From Neptunicella plasticusilytica (GTDB lineage Bacteria > Pseudomonadota > Gammaproteobacteria > Enterobacterales > Alteromonadaceae), in NCBI RefSeq assembly GCF_047922965.1, contig NZ_CP150481.1:682001-746000 (forward strand): a DNA stretch of 64,000 nucleotides, written 5' to 3'. Positions 17,838-27,267 of this stretch are shown one piece after another (positions within the stretch are counted from its first letter, which is position 1; each line of letters opens with the position of its first letter). The notes under the pieces are model-generated. The model was given only the letters and a program-made list of their open reading frames with translations. It was not told the origin of the DNA and did no database searches. Both the position numbers and the translations under genes were made by a program.

Positions 17838-18560
17838 ATGAAACGCATTCTTTCTGCCCTCATTGTATTGATGTTAGCCCCGGCCAGTGTGTTGGCTGCA
17901 GAAAAACACCTTAATCTGGATGCCAACGACATCAAGCAATTGCGAACCGAGACGGGTGCCGGGGCGTTGCATATTCATGGTGAGGATGTTGAGGAGATAC
18001 AGGTAAAAGCCATTTTGCCTGATGAACTCAATGCAGAGGATTATCGCCTAGCGCTCACGGCCAAGGGCGACAAGGCGCTGCTGATAGCCAAACTGACTGA
18101 GCAACGACATCACTACAACCAGGGCATTGATATCGAAATTATTGTGCCTAGAACTATTCAGCTGGATGTTTATGATGGTAGCGGTGACAGCTGTATACGC
18201 ACGATCAGCGGCAATGTGAATGTGCATGACAGTTCGGGTGATCTGGCGTTGTATACCATCAGCGGAGATGTTGATATTACCGATAGTTCGGGTGATCTGG
18301 TGGTGAATACCCTAACCGGTAACCTTAACGTTCAGGACAGTTCTGGCGGTATTGAAATTGTCACCCTAACCGGAGAGTTGCAGCTCAGGGACAGTTCCGG
18401 GGATATTTATGTTGATAGCGTGACGGGTCCCGCCAGTATTGAAGATGGTAGTGGCGATATTGAAGTGAAAAACGCCAGTTTTGTACATGTGATCAGCGAT
18501 GGTACCGGGCAGCGGCGGTTTCACAATGTTGCCAAAGTGGTATTACCCGATTCTGACTAA
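17838..18560 (+). CDS. Exported DUF4097-like beta-helix repeat protein
   Basis: A signal peptide (ILSALIVLMLAPASVLA) leads into a domain made of short repeats. Each repeat resembles a right-handed beta-helix rung, with five or six copies of a DSSGD-L-x-x-x-T-x-(S/T)-G unit between about residues 110 and 215. This is the DUF4097 putative adhesin pattern. The start at 17838 follows AAGGA; an upstream in-frame ATG at 17802 is less likely. Function is unknown; such proteins are periplasmic or surface-associated. Confidence 0.75.
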   Translation: MKRILSALIVLMLAPASVLAAEKHLNLDANDIKQLRTETGAGALHIHGEDVEEIQVKAILPDELNAEDYRLALTAKGDKALLIAKLTEQRHHYNQGIDIEIIVPRTIQLDVYDGSGDSCIRTISGNVNVHDSSGDLALYTISGDVDITDSSGDLVVNTLTGNLNVQDSSGGIEIVTLTGELQLRDSSGDIYVDSVTGPASIEDGSGDIEVKNASFVHVISDGTGQRRFHNVAKVVLPDSD

Positions 18561-18580
18561 GTTAAGCTTTGGCGGGTATT

Positions 18581-18608
18581 CCATGGGACTCTAATTAAAG
18601 CCCCATGG
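18581..18608. terminator. Candidate bidirectional hairpin between convergent genes
   Basis: Inverted repeat CCATGGG (18581-18587) and CCCATGG (18602-18608) lies between the ends of the DUF4097-like (+) and GH10 (-) genes. No T-run follows on either strand, so termination is uncertain. Confidence 0.35.
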
Positions 18609-18620
18609 ATAACGGTAGAG

Positions 18621-19808
18621 CTAAAAATCCATCACTGCGTGAAATGCCGATTTGGGCTGATGATTGACATCAAACAACATTGGAAAATCGGCTCGTCCTG
18701 AATCGAATTCGGATAACCAGGTGTTGTCATCGGCAATGCCCCAGAAGGTCACACTGCTAATGGCTTCGCGGTTGCGACGCAACATGGCAAACAAGTCGGC
18801 GTAGCGTTGCGCCTGTTTTTGATCCAGTTCGGCAGGAATGCTATCGGCAGTATAAAAATCACTTTTCTGATACTTGTTCCCGCCAATATACAGCGATACG
18901 TCCAGTTCGGTAATTTGTACCTCCAGCCCTAATGAGGCATAGAGTTGGATGGCTTTTTCCAGATTGTCGATACTCTGGTGGTAAGACTGATGCTCAGGAT
19001 TGGACGAGGGAATAGTATTAATATGTGCCTGTAATCCTACGCCGTGAACGGGGACACCGTCATCCAGTAACTCTTTCACTAGCTGATAAATAGCCTGCTG
19101 GCGGGCTGGAATGTAATTGTAGTAGTCGTTATAAAACAGTTTGGCTTGCGGATCGGCGGCATGGGCATAACGAAATGCCGCGGCAATATAGTCTTTACCC
19201 ACTGCGCCGTACCAGTAACTTTTTTGATCGTCGGCTTCTTCTTTATCAGTACGTAAACTACCGTCATCCATAATCGCTTCATTGACCACATCCCAGTAAT
19301 CAACTGTACCTTTAAAATGACCGACGACATTGTCGATATGGTTCTTCATGATGGCTAACACATCCTCTTTGCTGCGAAGCTCGCCTTCATCATTAAAAAA
19401 TACCCAGTCCGGAGTTTGCCGATGCCAAACCAGCGCGTGCCCACGTACCGCCATATTATTGTTTTTGGCAAAGGCTAACATCTTGTCGGCAATCTCGTAG
19501 TTGAAGTTATTTTGGGTAGGCTCGACGGATTCAAACTTCATTTCATTTTCGGTCGTGAAACTGTTGAAGTGGGTTTTGAGCAACTCTGCATGAGTGATAT
19601 ACGAGCCTTGATCGGCAGCCGCACCAATTAAAAAGTAATCGGCATATTTATCGCTTAAGCCTTGTTGGCCTGCCGGCTGAGTTAATTTTTGCTGGGTATT
19701 CGCTAGCGCAGCGGCTGGATTGGTTGGGCTGTCATTATTGGCCGGACTACAGCCGATAGTCGTCAGCACGACCGCACATATGAGCGGAGTAAGTAATCTA
19801 TGTCGCAT
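18621..19808 (-). CDS. Glycoside hydrolase family 10 endo-1,4-beta-xylanase, lipoprotein
   Basis: GH10 motifs are complete: TTENEMKFESVEP, RGHALVWHRQTPDW, YWDVVNEAIMDDG with the acid/base glutamate, and VQITELDVSLY with the nucleophile glutamate, then VTFWGIADDNTWL. The start is the ATG at 19808, which follows AGGAA and opens a lipobox signal ending TTIGC; a longer frame to 19847 lacks support. It cuts beta-1,4-xylan internally at the cell surface. It is the last gene of the GH43, GH65/95-like, GH10 operon. Confidence 0.95.
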   Translation of the reverse strand: MRHRLLTPLICAVVLTTIGCSPANNDSPTNPAAALANTQQKLTQPAGQQGLSDKYADYFLIGAAADQGSYITHAELLKTHFNSFTTENEMKFESVEPTQNNFNYEIADKMLAFAKNNNMAVRGHALVWHRQTPDWVFFNDEGELRSKEDVLAIMKNHIDNVVGHFKGTVDYWDVVNEAIMDDGSLRTDKEEADDQKSYWYGAVGKDYIAAAFRYAHAADPQAKLFYNDYYNYIPARQQAIYQLVKELLDDGVPVHGVGLQAHINTIPSSNPEHQSYHQSIDNLEKAIQLYASLGLEVQITELDVSLYIGGNKYQKSDFYTADSIPAELDQKQAQRYADLFAMLRRNREAISSVTFWGIADDNTWLSEFDSGRADFPMLFDVNHQPKSAFHAVMDF

Positions 19809-19843
19809 TGTATTTCCTGTTTTTAAAGAGATCGTGGTAAAAA

Positions 19844-21988
19844 TCATGGGGCCAGAAATCCTTCCGCCTTAACTTGCCATTGGCCGTTATCCGGAAATCC
19901 CAGTGTTGGCTGCTTGGTATTGGTGGTCGCCATCCGTGCCACCGCTGCCAGTAAGGCACCGTTGGCAGGTAGATAAACCGGCAACCCGACTTTTTTCTGC
20001 GGGCAATGACCGTTAACCGCATAATGATTGTTATGGGCGTCCATCAAAAGGGCGTCGACGGCAGTTTGCGGTTGCCCCAGCTTGTTGGCGGTCATGGCAA
20101 TCATCGGATAATCCCAACCCCAGATCCGTGTTTCGAAATCCCAGCTGTGCATAACGGCGTCAAGTGTATTGCGCATGGTTTTGAGATTAACCCGCTCGTC
20201 GGCCAGCAATCCCCAGGTGGCGATCATTGCCGGGTGATCGTTACGGCTATCGATATTGTCAAAGGTATCCGGAATGGTTTCTATGGCAACATATTTGTCG
20301 TCTTTTTGTGGTAACTCGGCCAGTTTGTCGATTTGCTTTTGCCATAATGGGTTAGGCTGGAGTCCTTGGCGTTGTCGCCATTGTTGTGCTGTTAATAACG
20401 CAGTACGCCAGTAAGCCAACTCAAACGACGGGTTTTTGGATTCGGTGACATCGTAATGTTCTTGTGCAATCCAGATAGGCGGATTGAGTGAATAACGCTG
20501 TTTTTCCTGTTCCCACATCAACATGGATGACAATCCCTGAGCGGTTTGATCGACCAGTTGTGCATATCGCTGCAAAATAGTTGAATTGGGTTGGCTTTGA
20601 TAAACCAGTTCAGCTAAATCAATCGGTTGTGGCTGGTTCCAGATAATTAACGGATTGCCGCCGGGGCTTTCACGACCATCGGGCCCGACCATTTTTGACC
20701 AGCGTGCGCCTTGCAAACCTCGCTGATGGGCTGTTTTCTGGGCGATATCCAGGTGTGCGACGTACCAGTCGAGTACTTTTTGTGTTTGTTGCGCACGACC
20801 CCACATTGCCCAGTGGGCGCTGTGCCACCAGCTCATTTCGGTATGAAATTTTCCATACCATGAGCTGCTGGTCAGCCCGGTTTCCTGGGCCGGAATAGCA
20901 GCACGTTCTTGTATCGCCATTAAATATTGACTGAGTACAATACGCCGTTCCAGTTCATTGGCTTGTGGCGCAGTGCTACCGCTAAAATCAATTGCAGCAC
21001 CACTATTCCAGAATGTTTGCCAAGCCTGTTTGGCTGAATCCGCCACTTGGGAAAAGTTATTGTTATCCGGCAGTGCATCTTTGGACTGGCTAAATTGCAC
21101 GGTGAAGGCAAACACCTGAGCAGACGAATCGCCTTGCAGTAATTGCAACTGGAATTGATGGTCTTTCAATTGACTGAGTGTGGCCTTGCCTTGCCATTGT
21201 AGTTTGACCCAATGCTGTTCATCGTCGATCTGACGGTAGAACAGGGCTGAATGGTGATCACTTTGTTTGAGTTGGGTGGTGTGTTGCTGATCCTCATGCC
21301 AATCCAGATCCGGCGTGTTTTTTTTCGCTAAATCATAGCCACGCGGAAAAGCCAGCTTGATACTCAGTTGTTGCTTGGCGATTAAATCCGACTGTAATTT
21401 AAACGCCAGTGTATCGGATTGGTTAGCGGCGATGGTCTCTACTTCGACCGCCGTGGAATCAATTTGATACTGGCTGTTTAAGCGTCCTTGCCACAGATCT
21501 AACGACTGATTAATCGCTGTGAGCTGATCGACTTGTATTGGCCTTCCTTTATAGTTAAGGGAGATACGCGCTAAGGGCAAGTCATGGGGATTTTGGCGTA
21601 GCCATTGTCCGGCAGCCGAGTCCATATTGGTGGGGAAATCGACTTTTTGACCGTAAGCATCATAGCTTTTAGCGACATCTTGCAAGCTGTAGTTTTGTGG
21701 ATTAGGCCGACTGTGCCAGGCCCAACGGGCTTTGGTTTCAAGCGGGGTCCCCTGGTTAAAATAGCTAGTCGCTAAGCTCTGAAAGCCGGTCACATCGGCG
21801 GTAAAAGCAAATTGACCGTTACCCACAGTGAAGGGTGATTGCCAATCAATAGCATCAAGATGCGGGTTATGGCGGCTGACCAGCGCTTGTCGATCTATCT
21901 TATGATCGACTTTGCTACTGCTCCCGCAGCCCGACAGAATGATTAGCGACGTCACAACGATTAAGCTGCCTTGTTTAAGGTACTTCAT
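19844..21988 (-). CDS. GH65/GH95-like (alpha/alpha)6-barrel glycosidase, lipoprotein, 714 aa
   Basis: A lipobox signal (LIILSGC) anchors the protein. Its N-terminal half is beta-rich (residues about 30-310). The C-terminal half has the six-hairpin pattern with GKFHTEMSWWHSAHWAMWGR, RWSKMVGPDGRESPGGNP and TRIWGWDYPMIAMTANKLG, reminiscent of GH65/GH95 clan enzymes. I cannot place it in a named family with certainty. It lies between GH43 and GH10 with gaps of 33 and 35 bases, so it is part of a xylan operon and probably removes a side chain from xylo-oligosaccharides. Confidence 0.65.
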   Translation of the reverse strand: MKYLKQGSLIVVTSLIILSGCGSSSKVDHKIDRQALVSRHNPHLDAIDWQSPFTVGNGQFAFTADVTGFQSLATSYFNQGTPLETKARWAWHSRPNPQNYSLQDVAKSYDAYGQKVDFPTNMDSAAGQWLRQNPHDLPLARISLNYKGRPIQVDQLTAINQSLDLWQGRLNSQYQIDSTAVEVETIAANQSDTLAFKLQSDLIAKQQLSIKLAFPRGYDLAKKNTPDLDWHEDQQHTTQLKQSDHHSALFYRQIDDEQHWVKLQWQGKATLSQLKDHQFQLQLLQGDSSAQVFAFTVQFSQSKDALPDNNNFSQVADSAKQAWQTFWNSGAAIDFSGSTAPQANELERRIVLSQYLMAIQERAAIPAQETGLTSSSWYGKFHTEMSWWHSAHWAMWGRAQQTQKVLDWYVAHLDIAQKTAHQRGLQGARWSKMVGPDGRESPGGNPLIIWNQPQPIDLAELVYQSQPNSTILQRYAQLVDQTAQGLSSMLMWEQEKQRYSLNPPIWIAQEHYDVTESKNPSFELAYWRTALLTAQQWRQRQGLQPNPLWQKQIDKLAELPQKDDKYVAIETIPDTFDNIDSRNDHPAMIATWGLLADERVNLKTMRNTLDAVMHSWDFETRIWGWDYPMIAMTANKLGQPQTAVDALLMDAHNNHYAVNGHCPQKKVGLPVYLPANGALLAAVARMATTNTKQPTLGFPDNGQWQVKAEGFLAP

Positions 21989-22021
21989 TATTATTCCTGT
22001 TTATTGATTAATATCTGCTTA

Positions 22022-23635
22022 TTAGTCCATTCTGAACCAGTCAAAATCGGCATAACCGCCGCTTTTATTAATACTGGGACTTAGTGCAAATAACCCGACT
22101 TTGGCACCAATCCATACACCTGCAGTGGCTTGTAGCGGTTCACCTAATGGGGTGAAATCTTCTCCATCGCGACTATAGTAAAATTGATACTCGCCACCCT
22201 CCTTAACATTTACTTTTAAATAGTAATCATATTGTCCGTTGGCAGATAATTTGGCTGGAATCGATGCCATTTCAACGGTGGCATCGTCATACTGTTCATA
22301 GTGACCTTTAAATGCGCCTAGTCGCACTCCGTCGTTAGTTTGATAGAGGGCGATATAGCCCCATTTTTGACCATTAACTACAAGGCCACTTTTGTCGTTA
22401 AGCTGTTTGGGGACAAAGCTGATTTTGGTGGTGGCGCTAAAACTGGGTGAAGAAAACTTCTGCAACAGCTGATTACCGACAAAACGCAAATTACCAAATT
22501 GGGTTAAGTTCTGTTCTGCGTATAATCTGATATGACCGGGATTGGCCTGATTGAGTGAATACCAGTTTGGTTGCGGATTGGCATGCCATTGCCATTGCAA
22601 GCCCAGTTTATCCTGATTGAATTCGTCCGAAGTCTGCGGGACAGTGACCGGATAGGTTTTGCCTACGTCGGGCTTTTTCCATCTAGCCACAGGCTCACCA
22701 ATACCATCGTTATTTTGATCCTTCCCCATTTGTGGCCAGCCATCATGCCAAGTCATGGGCTGTAGATGCGGGATACGCCCGAATAGACCGCGATCCTGAA
22801 AATGCATAAACCACCATTCACCGGATTTGAGCTGCACAACGCCGCCCTGATGGGGGCCGTTAATTTCGGTGTTACCTTTATGCAATATGGTTTTACTTTC
22901 GTAAGGACCATAAATATTTTTGGAGCGCAGTACCGCCTGCCAACCGATTTTTACCCCACCGGCCGGAGCAAAAATATAGTAGAAGCCGTCTTTCTTAAGG
23001 ACTTTGGGGCCTTCAATCACCGGTTGAGTGTCGAGATCTTTGAATATAACCTGACCGTCATCGAGCAGACGTTTACCATCGGCACTCATCTGGTGGATAT
23101 ATAAAATGTCTGCTCGCACCTTGCCGCGGATCAAATAAGCTTTTCCGTCATCATCCCAAAACGGCGTCGGATCTTCCCATAACTCAACACTGGCCATTTG
23201 TTCCAGTTGCCAGGGGCCAGCCGGATCTTTGGCTGTGGCAACAAATAATCCGCTATGTGGAGTACAGAAATACACATAAAACTGCCCGTTGTGGTAACGA
23301 ATAGTGGGCGCCCAGGAACCGTTGCCATGGGAAGGTTTGTCGAACTTTTCCAGTGGAAGATTATTATAAACGTGGCCAATGATGGTCCAGTTAACCAAAT
23401 CTTTGGAATGTAAAACAGGAATGCCGGGCATCACATTAAAACTGGAGGACACCATATAAAAGTCATCGCCCACTCTGATCATGTCCGGGTCAGAATAATC
23501 TGCATATAAAACCGGATTCTGATAGTAACCATTCTCAAGGTCGGATTGCCAAGTGCCGGCTAAGGCACCCTGAAATGGAACGGCCAATAACCAAAGCCAT
23601 AAATAGCGTCTTATCTGCATAGTTGTTTTATCCAT
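22022..23635 (-). CDS. Glycoside hydrolase family 43 beta-xylosidase/arabinofuranosidase, exported, 537 aa
   Basis: A five-bladed propeller of GH43 is followed by a beta-sandwich typical of GH43_C2/DUF1349. YADYSDPDMIRVGDDFYMVSS includes the catalytic-base aspartate, LWEDPTPFWDDDGKAYLI the pKa-modulating region, and IEGPKVLKKDGFYYIF the acid glutamate. A signal peptide ends near FQGALA; an internal ATG five codons in is an equally plausible start. First gene of the operon continuing to the GH65/95-like and GH10 genes, and divergent from a TBDR. It would release xylose or arabinose from xylo-oligosaccharides. Confidence 0.92.
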   Translation of the reverse strand: MDKTTMQIRRYLWLWLLAVPFQGALAGTWQSDLENGYYQNPVLYADYSDPDMIRVGDDFYMVSSSFNVMPGIPVLHSKDLVNWTIIGHVYNNLPLEKFDKPSHGNGSWAPTIRYHNGQFYVYFCTPHSGLFVATAKDPAGPWQLEQMASVELWEDPTPFWDDDGKAYLIRGKVRADILYIHQMSADGKRLLDDGQVIFKDLDTQPVIEGPKVLKKDGFYYIFAPAGGVKIGWQAVLRSKNIYGPYESKTILHKGNTEINGPHQGGVVQLKSGEWWFMHFQDRGLFGRIPHLQPMTWHDGWPQMGKDQNNDGIGEPVARWKKPDVGKTYPVTVPQTSDEFNQDKLGLQWQWHANPQPNWYSLNQANPGHIRLYAEQNLTQFGNLRFVGNQLLQKFSSPSFSATTKISFVPKQLNDKSGLVVNGQKWGYIALYQTNDGVRLGAFKGHYEQYDDATVEMASIPAKLSANGQYDYYLKVNVKEGGEYQFYYSRDGEDFTPLGEPLQATAGVWIGAKVGLFALSPSINKSGGYADFDWFRMD

Positions 23636-24053
23636 AGTGTTTTCATATCAAGTTAATACAAGACCATTGATGAAAATGCGAGCGTTTTTGAGTGACCTGA
23701 GCATAGAATGTTGCGTGTTTGTTGCAATATCAATCATGAGACTCGTTAACGTTTGCGTGTTTTTAAGCAGCGATAATTCAACTAAATCACCTCTATATAG
23801 CGTGCTACCGGTGGCAGGATAGCCAATTGTTTGATCTTCTGTCAAATTTTCGTTAATAAAATGTGATGATTGGTATTGACCTAAAATGTCTTATTGTGTA
23901 TTTTTTGTGAACTAATTTGATTGAATGTGATTTATTTTGGATTGCATCAATTCAATAGTAGTTGAGCAAAGCAACAAGATAACACGACAGCATTTATTTA
24001 AATCTTATGGGTGTTTGGGAAGTCGCCCAGTGGATACTTGGAGAACATAACAA
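23636..24053. promoter_or_regulatory. Divergent regulatory region between the xylan operon and its TBDR
   Basis: A likely TBDR promoter is TTGACC (23876-23881), a 17-base spacer and TATTTT (23899-23904), leaving a 5' leader of about 145 bases. The 8-base palindrome CGTTAACG at 23744-23751 could be part of a LacI-type operator. The GH43 promoter must lie in the left part but is not clear. Confidence 0.45.
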
Positions 24054-27000
24054 ATGAAACAACATAAAATATCTAAATTTCATTCCTGTACCCTGTCCAT
24101 GCTCGCAATGGCGGTCGGGATGGCCTTAATTCCTGGTGTGACTCAGGCCCAGGAGCAGCAACCCAATGCGCAAGATGATGCGGTAGAAAAGATTGCGGTA
24201 ACTGGTACACGTCTGGCACCGAGAGGAATGGATTCGCCAACTCCGGTTAATGTGGTAGGTGAGGAAGAGTTTGTACTATCCGGCACTCAGAATGTTGAAG
24301 AACTGTTGCTCGATACACCACAGTTCTCAGGAAACCAGCTAGAAGGACCTAAATCAAATACGGTGCAAGCCGGGCAACCCATAGGTGTATCAACGCTTAA
24401 TCTGCGTAACTTTGGTGCGACGCGAAATCTGGTATTGGTTAATGGTCGACGCTTTGCGATTACCGGGCCATCAATGACGACGGATATCAATACGATCCCG
24501 GCGGCGTTAATCCAGCGTACCGAAATTGTAACGGGCGGTTCTTCCGCAGTTTACGGTTCAGATGCCATTACCGGTGTGGTTAACTTTGTGATGAAGGACG
24601 ACTTTGAAGGTGTTGAGTTAAATTTACAAAGTTCCTGGGACCAGCCTTCAAGCTCGCCAACTTATAATGTCGATCTTACTTTTGGTGGTAATTTTGATAA
24701 CGGTAAAGGCAATATTACCGCGTCGTTAGGTTATTTGAATCGTAAAGGATTCACCACCAATCAAATTGCTGATATTGCTTTTCCGGGCCTGTCTGACGGT
24801 TGCGTGACTGCAGACTCATGGAGCAATACCCATGCGGGCACGCCGCTAGATACAGGTGGACAAAGTTGTGAAGCCGCAGGAGGGCGCCTTGGTTTTGTAA
24901 CCGGCGGCTCATCCAGTGTACCGAACGGGCGGATTGGAAACTTGCCGACTGTCGGTTCGGCCCAGTCTGACCCCGAGTTAGATGCTGCGCTGATTGCTGC
25001 AGGTTTGCAGGATATGACAGGACTGGGCGCAATTTTTGACAAACAGGGTAATGCGGTAAGACCTTTTATTAGTCCTGATGACCGTTTTGACTTTAACGAC
25101 AACTCTTTTGTGCTTGCGCCACAAGAACGCTGGATGGGTAACGTTTTCGCCAACTATGATTTGAATGACGATACCCAAGCCTATATGGAATTACATTACA
25201 GTGGCAATGTCACCAGTGTACAAATTGCCCCACCTAATGTGGGCGAAAACTTCTTGTTTGATGTTGATAACCCTTATTTAAGCCAGGAGATGCGAAATAT
25301 TCTGGCTTTGCTTGATGCCCGTGAGACCGGCACAACCAGTGTTAATCCGGGTAACTTGACCATGACAACTGTGGCTAATGATGGTTTGGCACTATTGAAT
25401 TATGGTCGTCGTTTTAACGACCTGGGCGGGCGCTATGCGGAAGCTGACCATAATGTTTTTCGTACTGTAGTTGGTGTTAACGGTTTATTGCCCAGTGTAT
25501 CGAGCGATGTCTTGTATGACTTGTCCTATGACATTTATTACAGTTATGCCAAAACATCGGAAACGGATCTGCAAACAGGCTCAGTATCCAGAAGTGCTGT
25601 ACAACGATCTTTATTATCACAAAATGGTGAAGCGCCACTGCTTAACCTTTTTGGTAACGGCAATATCAGCGATGCGGCTGCAGAGGCCATATCTATTGGT
25701 GCAGTATCCAAAATTGAAGCTGAACAAAAAGTAGTAGTGGCAGCATTAACCGGTGTCGCGTTTGATATGCCAGCAGGGCCAGTGGATTTTGCCTTTGGTC
25801 TGGAATGGCGTGATGCTTCTGGCTCCTATACGCCTGATTCCTATCTTGCATCAGGTGATGTATCAGGATGGAACTCGGCTAAAGCCACCAGCGGTAGCCA
25901 GTCTGTATCTGAAGTCTTTGGCGAATTCCGTATTCCGCTGCTGGCTGAATTACCTGGTATCGAGAGTCTGAATCTGAACGCCGCGTTTCGTTATTCCGAC
26001 TACGATGTCGGCAGCGATGATGGTGTATGGACCTACTCCAGCGGTCTGGAATGGGCGGTGAATTCGGATCTGTCTTTCCGTGGCCAGTTCCAGCATGCTA
26101 TTCGTGCTCCGAATATTGGTGAACTGTTTGGCGGACAAGGTTCTGATGGACCGACCGCTATTGACCCCTGTTCAGCAGGGCAACCAGCGGCAGGGCAAAC
26201 TCAAACGGTTAGAGACCTGTGTATTGCTACTGGAGTACCGGCCAATGCGGTGTTTACCGTCGGTGTTCAAACTTCACCTTTCTTAACTCAGATTCGGGGC
26301 GGTAATCCTGAATTAACCCCTGAAGAATCCGATACCACCACTTTGGGTGTGATTTTTCAACCGGGTCAAATCAAGGGTCTAGCCTTGGCGATAGACTATT
26401 TTGATATCGAGCTGGAAGATGCCATAGCGCCGTTAGGCGGTGGTGGATTGCAGAACGTTCTGGATTTGTGCTACAGCACTCTTCAGGATGCTAACAGCGT
26501 TTATTGTCAAGCCATTAACCGTGACAGTACCGGTCAAATCGCGGCACCCAAATACGTTTACACCACCAATGCCAATATAGGCGGTATCAAAACCTCGGGA
26601 ATTGATATCAACGCCAGCTATACCTTTGACGTAGATTGGGGTTTATTTGATGGTGGTAGCAAGTGGAGCCTGAATACCTCCTGGACCTATACGGATGAAT
26701 TTACCGTAACCCCGATTCAGGAACTGCCCGATATCACTAACGAATGTGTTGGTGCCTTTGGCAATACCTGTGGCCAACCGTTGCCAGAGTGGAAAGGCAG
26801 CTCCCGTATTACGTGGGAAAATGGACCTGCGTTAGTGTCATTGCGGATGCGCTACCTGGGCGAAGTGACAACCGATAATATTGTGGTACCAAAAGCAAGA
26901 GGTGAGTCAGCGCCATCGCCTGATTCCTATGTTCATCCGACTATTGATTCCTATGCCTATTTTGACCTGACTGGCGGCTATCAATTATCGGAAGATACCA

Positions 27001-27143
27001 ACGTTACTGTGGGTGTGCGCAATATGTTTGACAAAAAGCCGCCAATTATGGGCAGTTTGACGCTTGGCGGCGCCAATACTATTCCGTCAACCTATGATGT
27101 ACAGGGGCGTACATTGTTTGTTGGAATCAATACGCATTTCTAA
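24054..27143 (+). CDS. TonB-dependent outer-membrane receptor, xylan-locus, 1029 aa
   Basis: A signal peptide ends at TQAQ. The TonB box region (EKIAVTGTRL) is followed by the plug domain (PTPVNVVGEEEF, LNLRNFGATRNLVLVNGRR, VTGGSSAVYGSDAITGVVNF) and a beta-barrel of about 850 residues ending in an aromatic residue (GINTHF). These hallmarks mark an active outer-membrane transporter energised by TonB. Divergent from GH43-GH65/95-GH10, so xylo-oligosaccharides are the probable cargo. No SusD partner is present, normal for Gammaproteobacteria. Confidence 0.95.
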   Translation: MKQHKISKFHSCTLSMLAMAVGMALIPGVTQAQEQQPNAQDDAVEKIAVTGTRLAPRGMDSPTPVNVVGEEEFVLSGTQNVEELLLDTPQFSGNQLEGPKSNTVQAGQPIGVSTLNLRNFGATRNLVLVNGRRFAITGPSMTTDINTIPAALIQRTEIVTGGSSAVYGSDAITGVVNFVMKDDFEGVELNLQSSWDQPSSSPTYNVDLTFGGNFDNGKGNITASLGYLNRKGFTTNQIADIAFPGLSDGCVTADSWSNTHAGTPLDTGGQSCEAAGGRLGFVTGGSSSVPNGRIGNLPTVGSAQSDPELDAALIAAGLQDMTGLGAIFDKQGNAVRPFISPDDRFDFNDNSFVLAPQERWMGNVFANYDLNDDTQAYMELHYSGNVTSVQIAPPNVGENFLFDVDNPYLSQEMRNILALLDARETGTTSVNPGNLTMTTVANDGLALLNYGRRFNDLGGRYAEADHNVFRTVVGVNGLLPSVSSDVLYDLSYDIYYSYAKTSETDLQTGSVSRSAVQRSLLSQNGEAPLLNLFGNGNISDAAAEAISIGAVSKIEAEQKVVVAALTGVAFDMPAGPVDFAFGLEWRDASGSYTPDSYLASGDVSGWNSAKATSGSQSVSEVFGEFRIPLLAELPGIESLNLNAAFRYSDYDVGSDDGVWTYSSGLEWAVNSDLSFRGQFQHAIRAPNIGELFGGQGSDGPTAIDPCSAGQPAAGQTQTVRDLCIATGVPANAVFTVGVQTSPFLTQIRGGNPELTPEESDTTTLGVIFQPGQIKGLALAIDYFDIELEDAIAPLGGGGLQNVLDLCYSTLQDANSVYCQAINRDSTGQIAAPKYVYTTNANIGGIKTSGIDINASYTFDVDWGLFDGGSKWSLNTSWTYTDEFTVTPIQELPDITNECVGAFGNTCGQPLPEWKGSSRITWENGPALVSLRMRYLGEVTTDNIVVPKARGESAPSPDSYVHPTIDSYAYFDLTGGYQLSEDTNVTVGVRNMFDKKPPIMGSLTLGGANTIPSTYDVQGRTLFVGINTHF

Positions 27144-27160
27144 TCGCGTTTGACCTATCA

Positions 27161-27193
27161 AAAGGTGTAGCTGTTATGGCTGCACCTTTTTTT
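27161..27193 (+). terminator. Rho-independent terminator of the xylan-locus TBDR
   Basis: Stem AAAGGTGTAGC (27161-27171) with GCTGCACCTTT (27179-27189), one G-T wobble, followed by a T-run. It begins 18 bases after the receptor stop. Confidence 0.92.
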
Positions 27194-27267
27194 ATTGCGT
27201 CGTCAGCAGATTTTCATTTCTGTAGAGTGGCAATATATTAAAAAAAACAAATTAAGAGGAAAATAGT

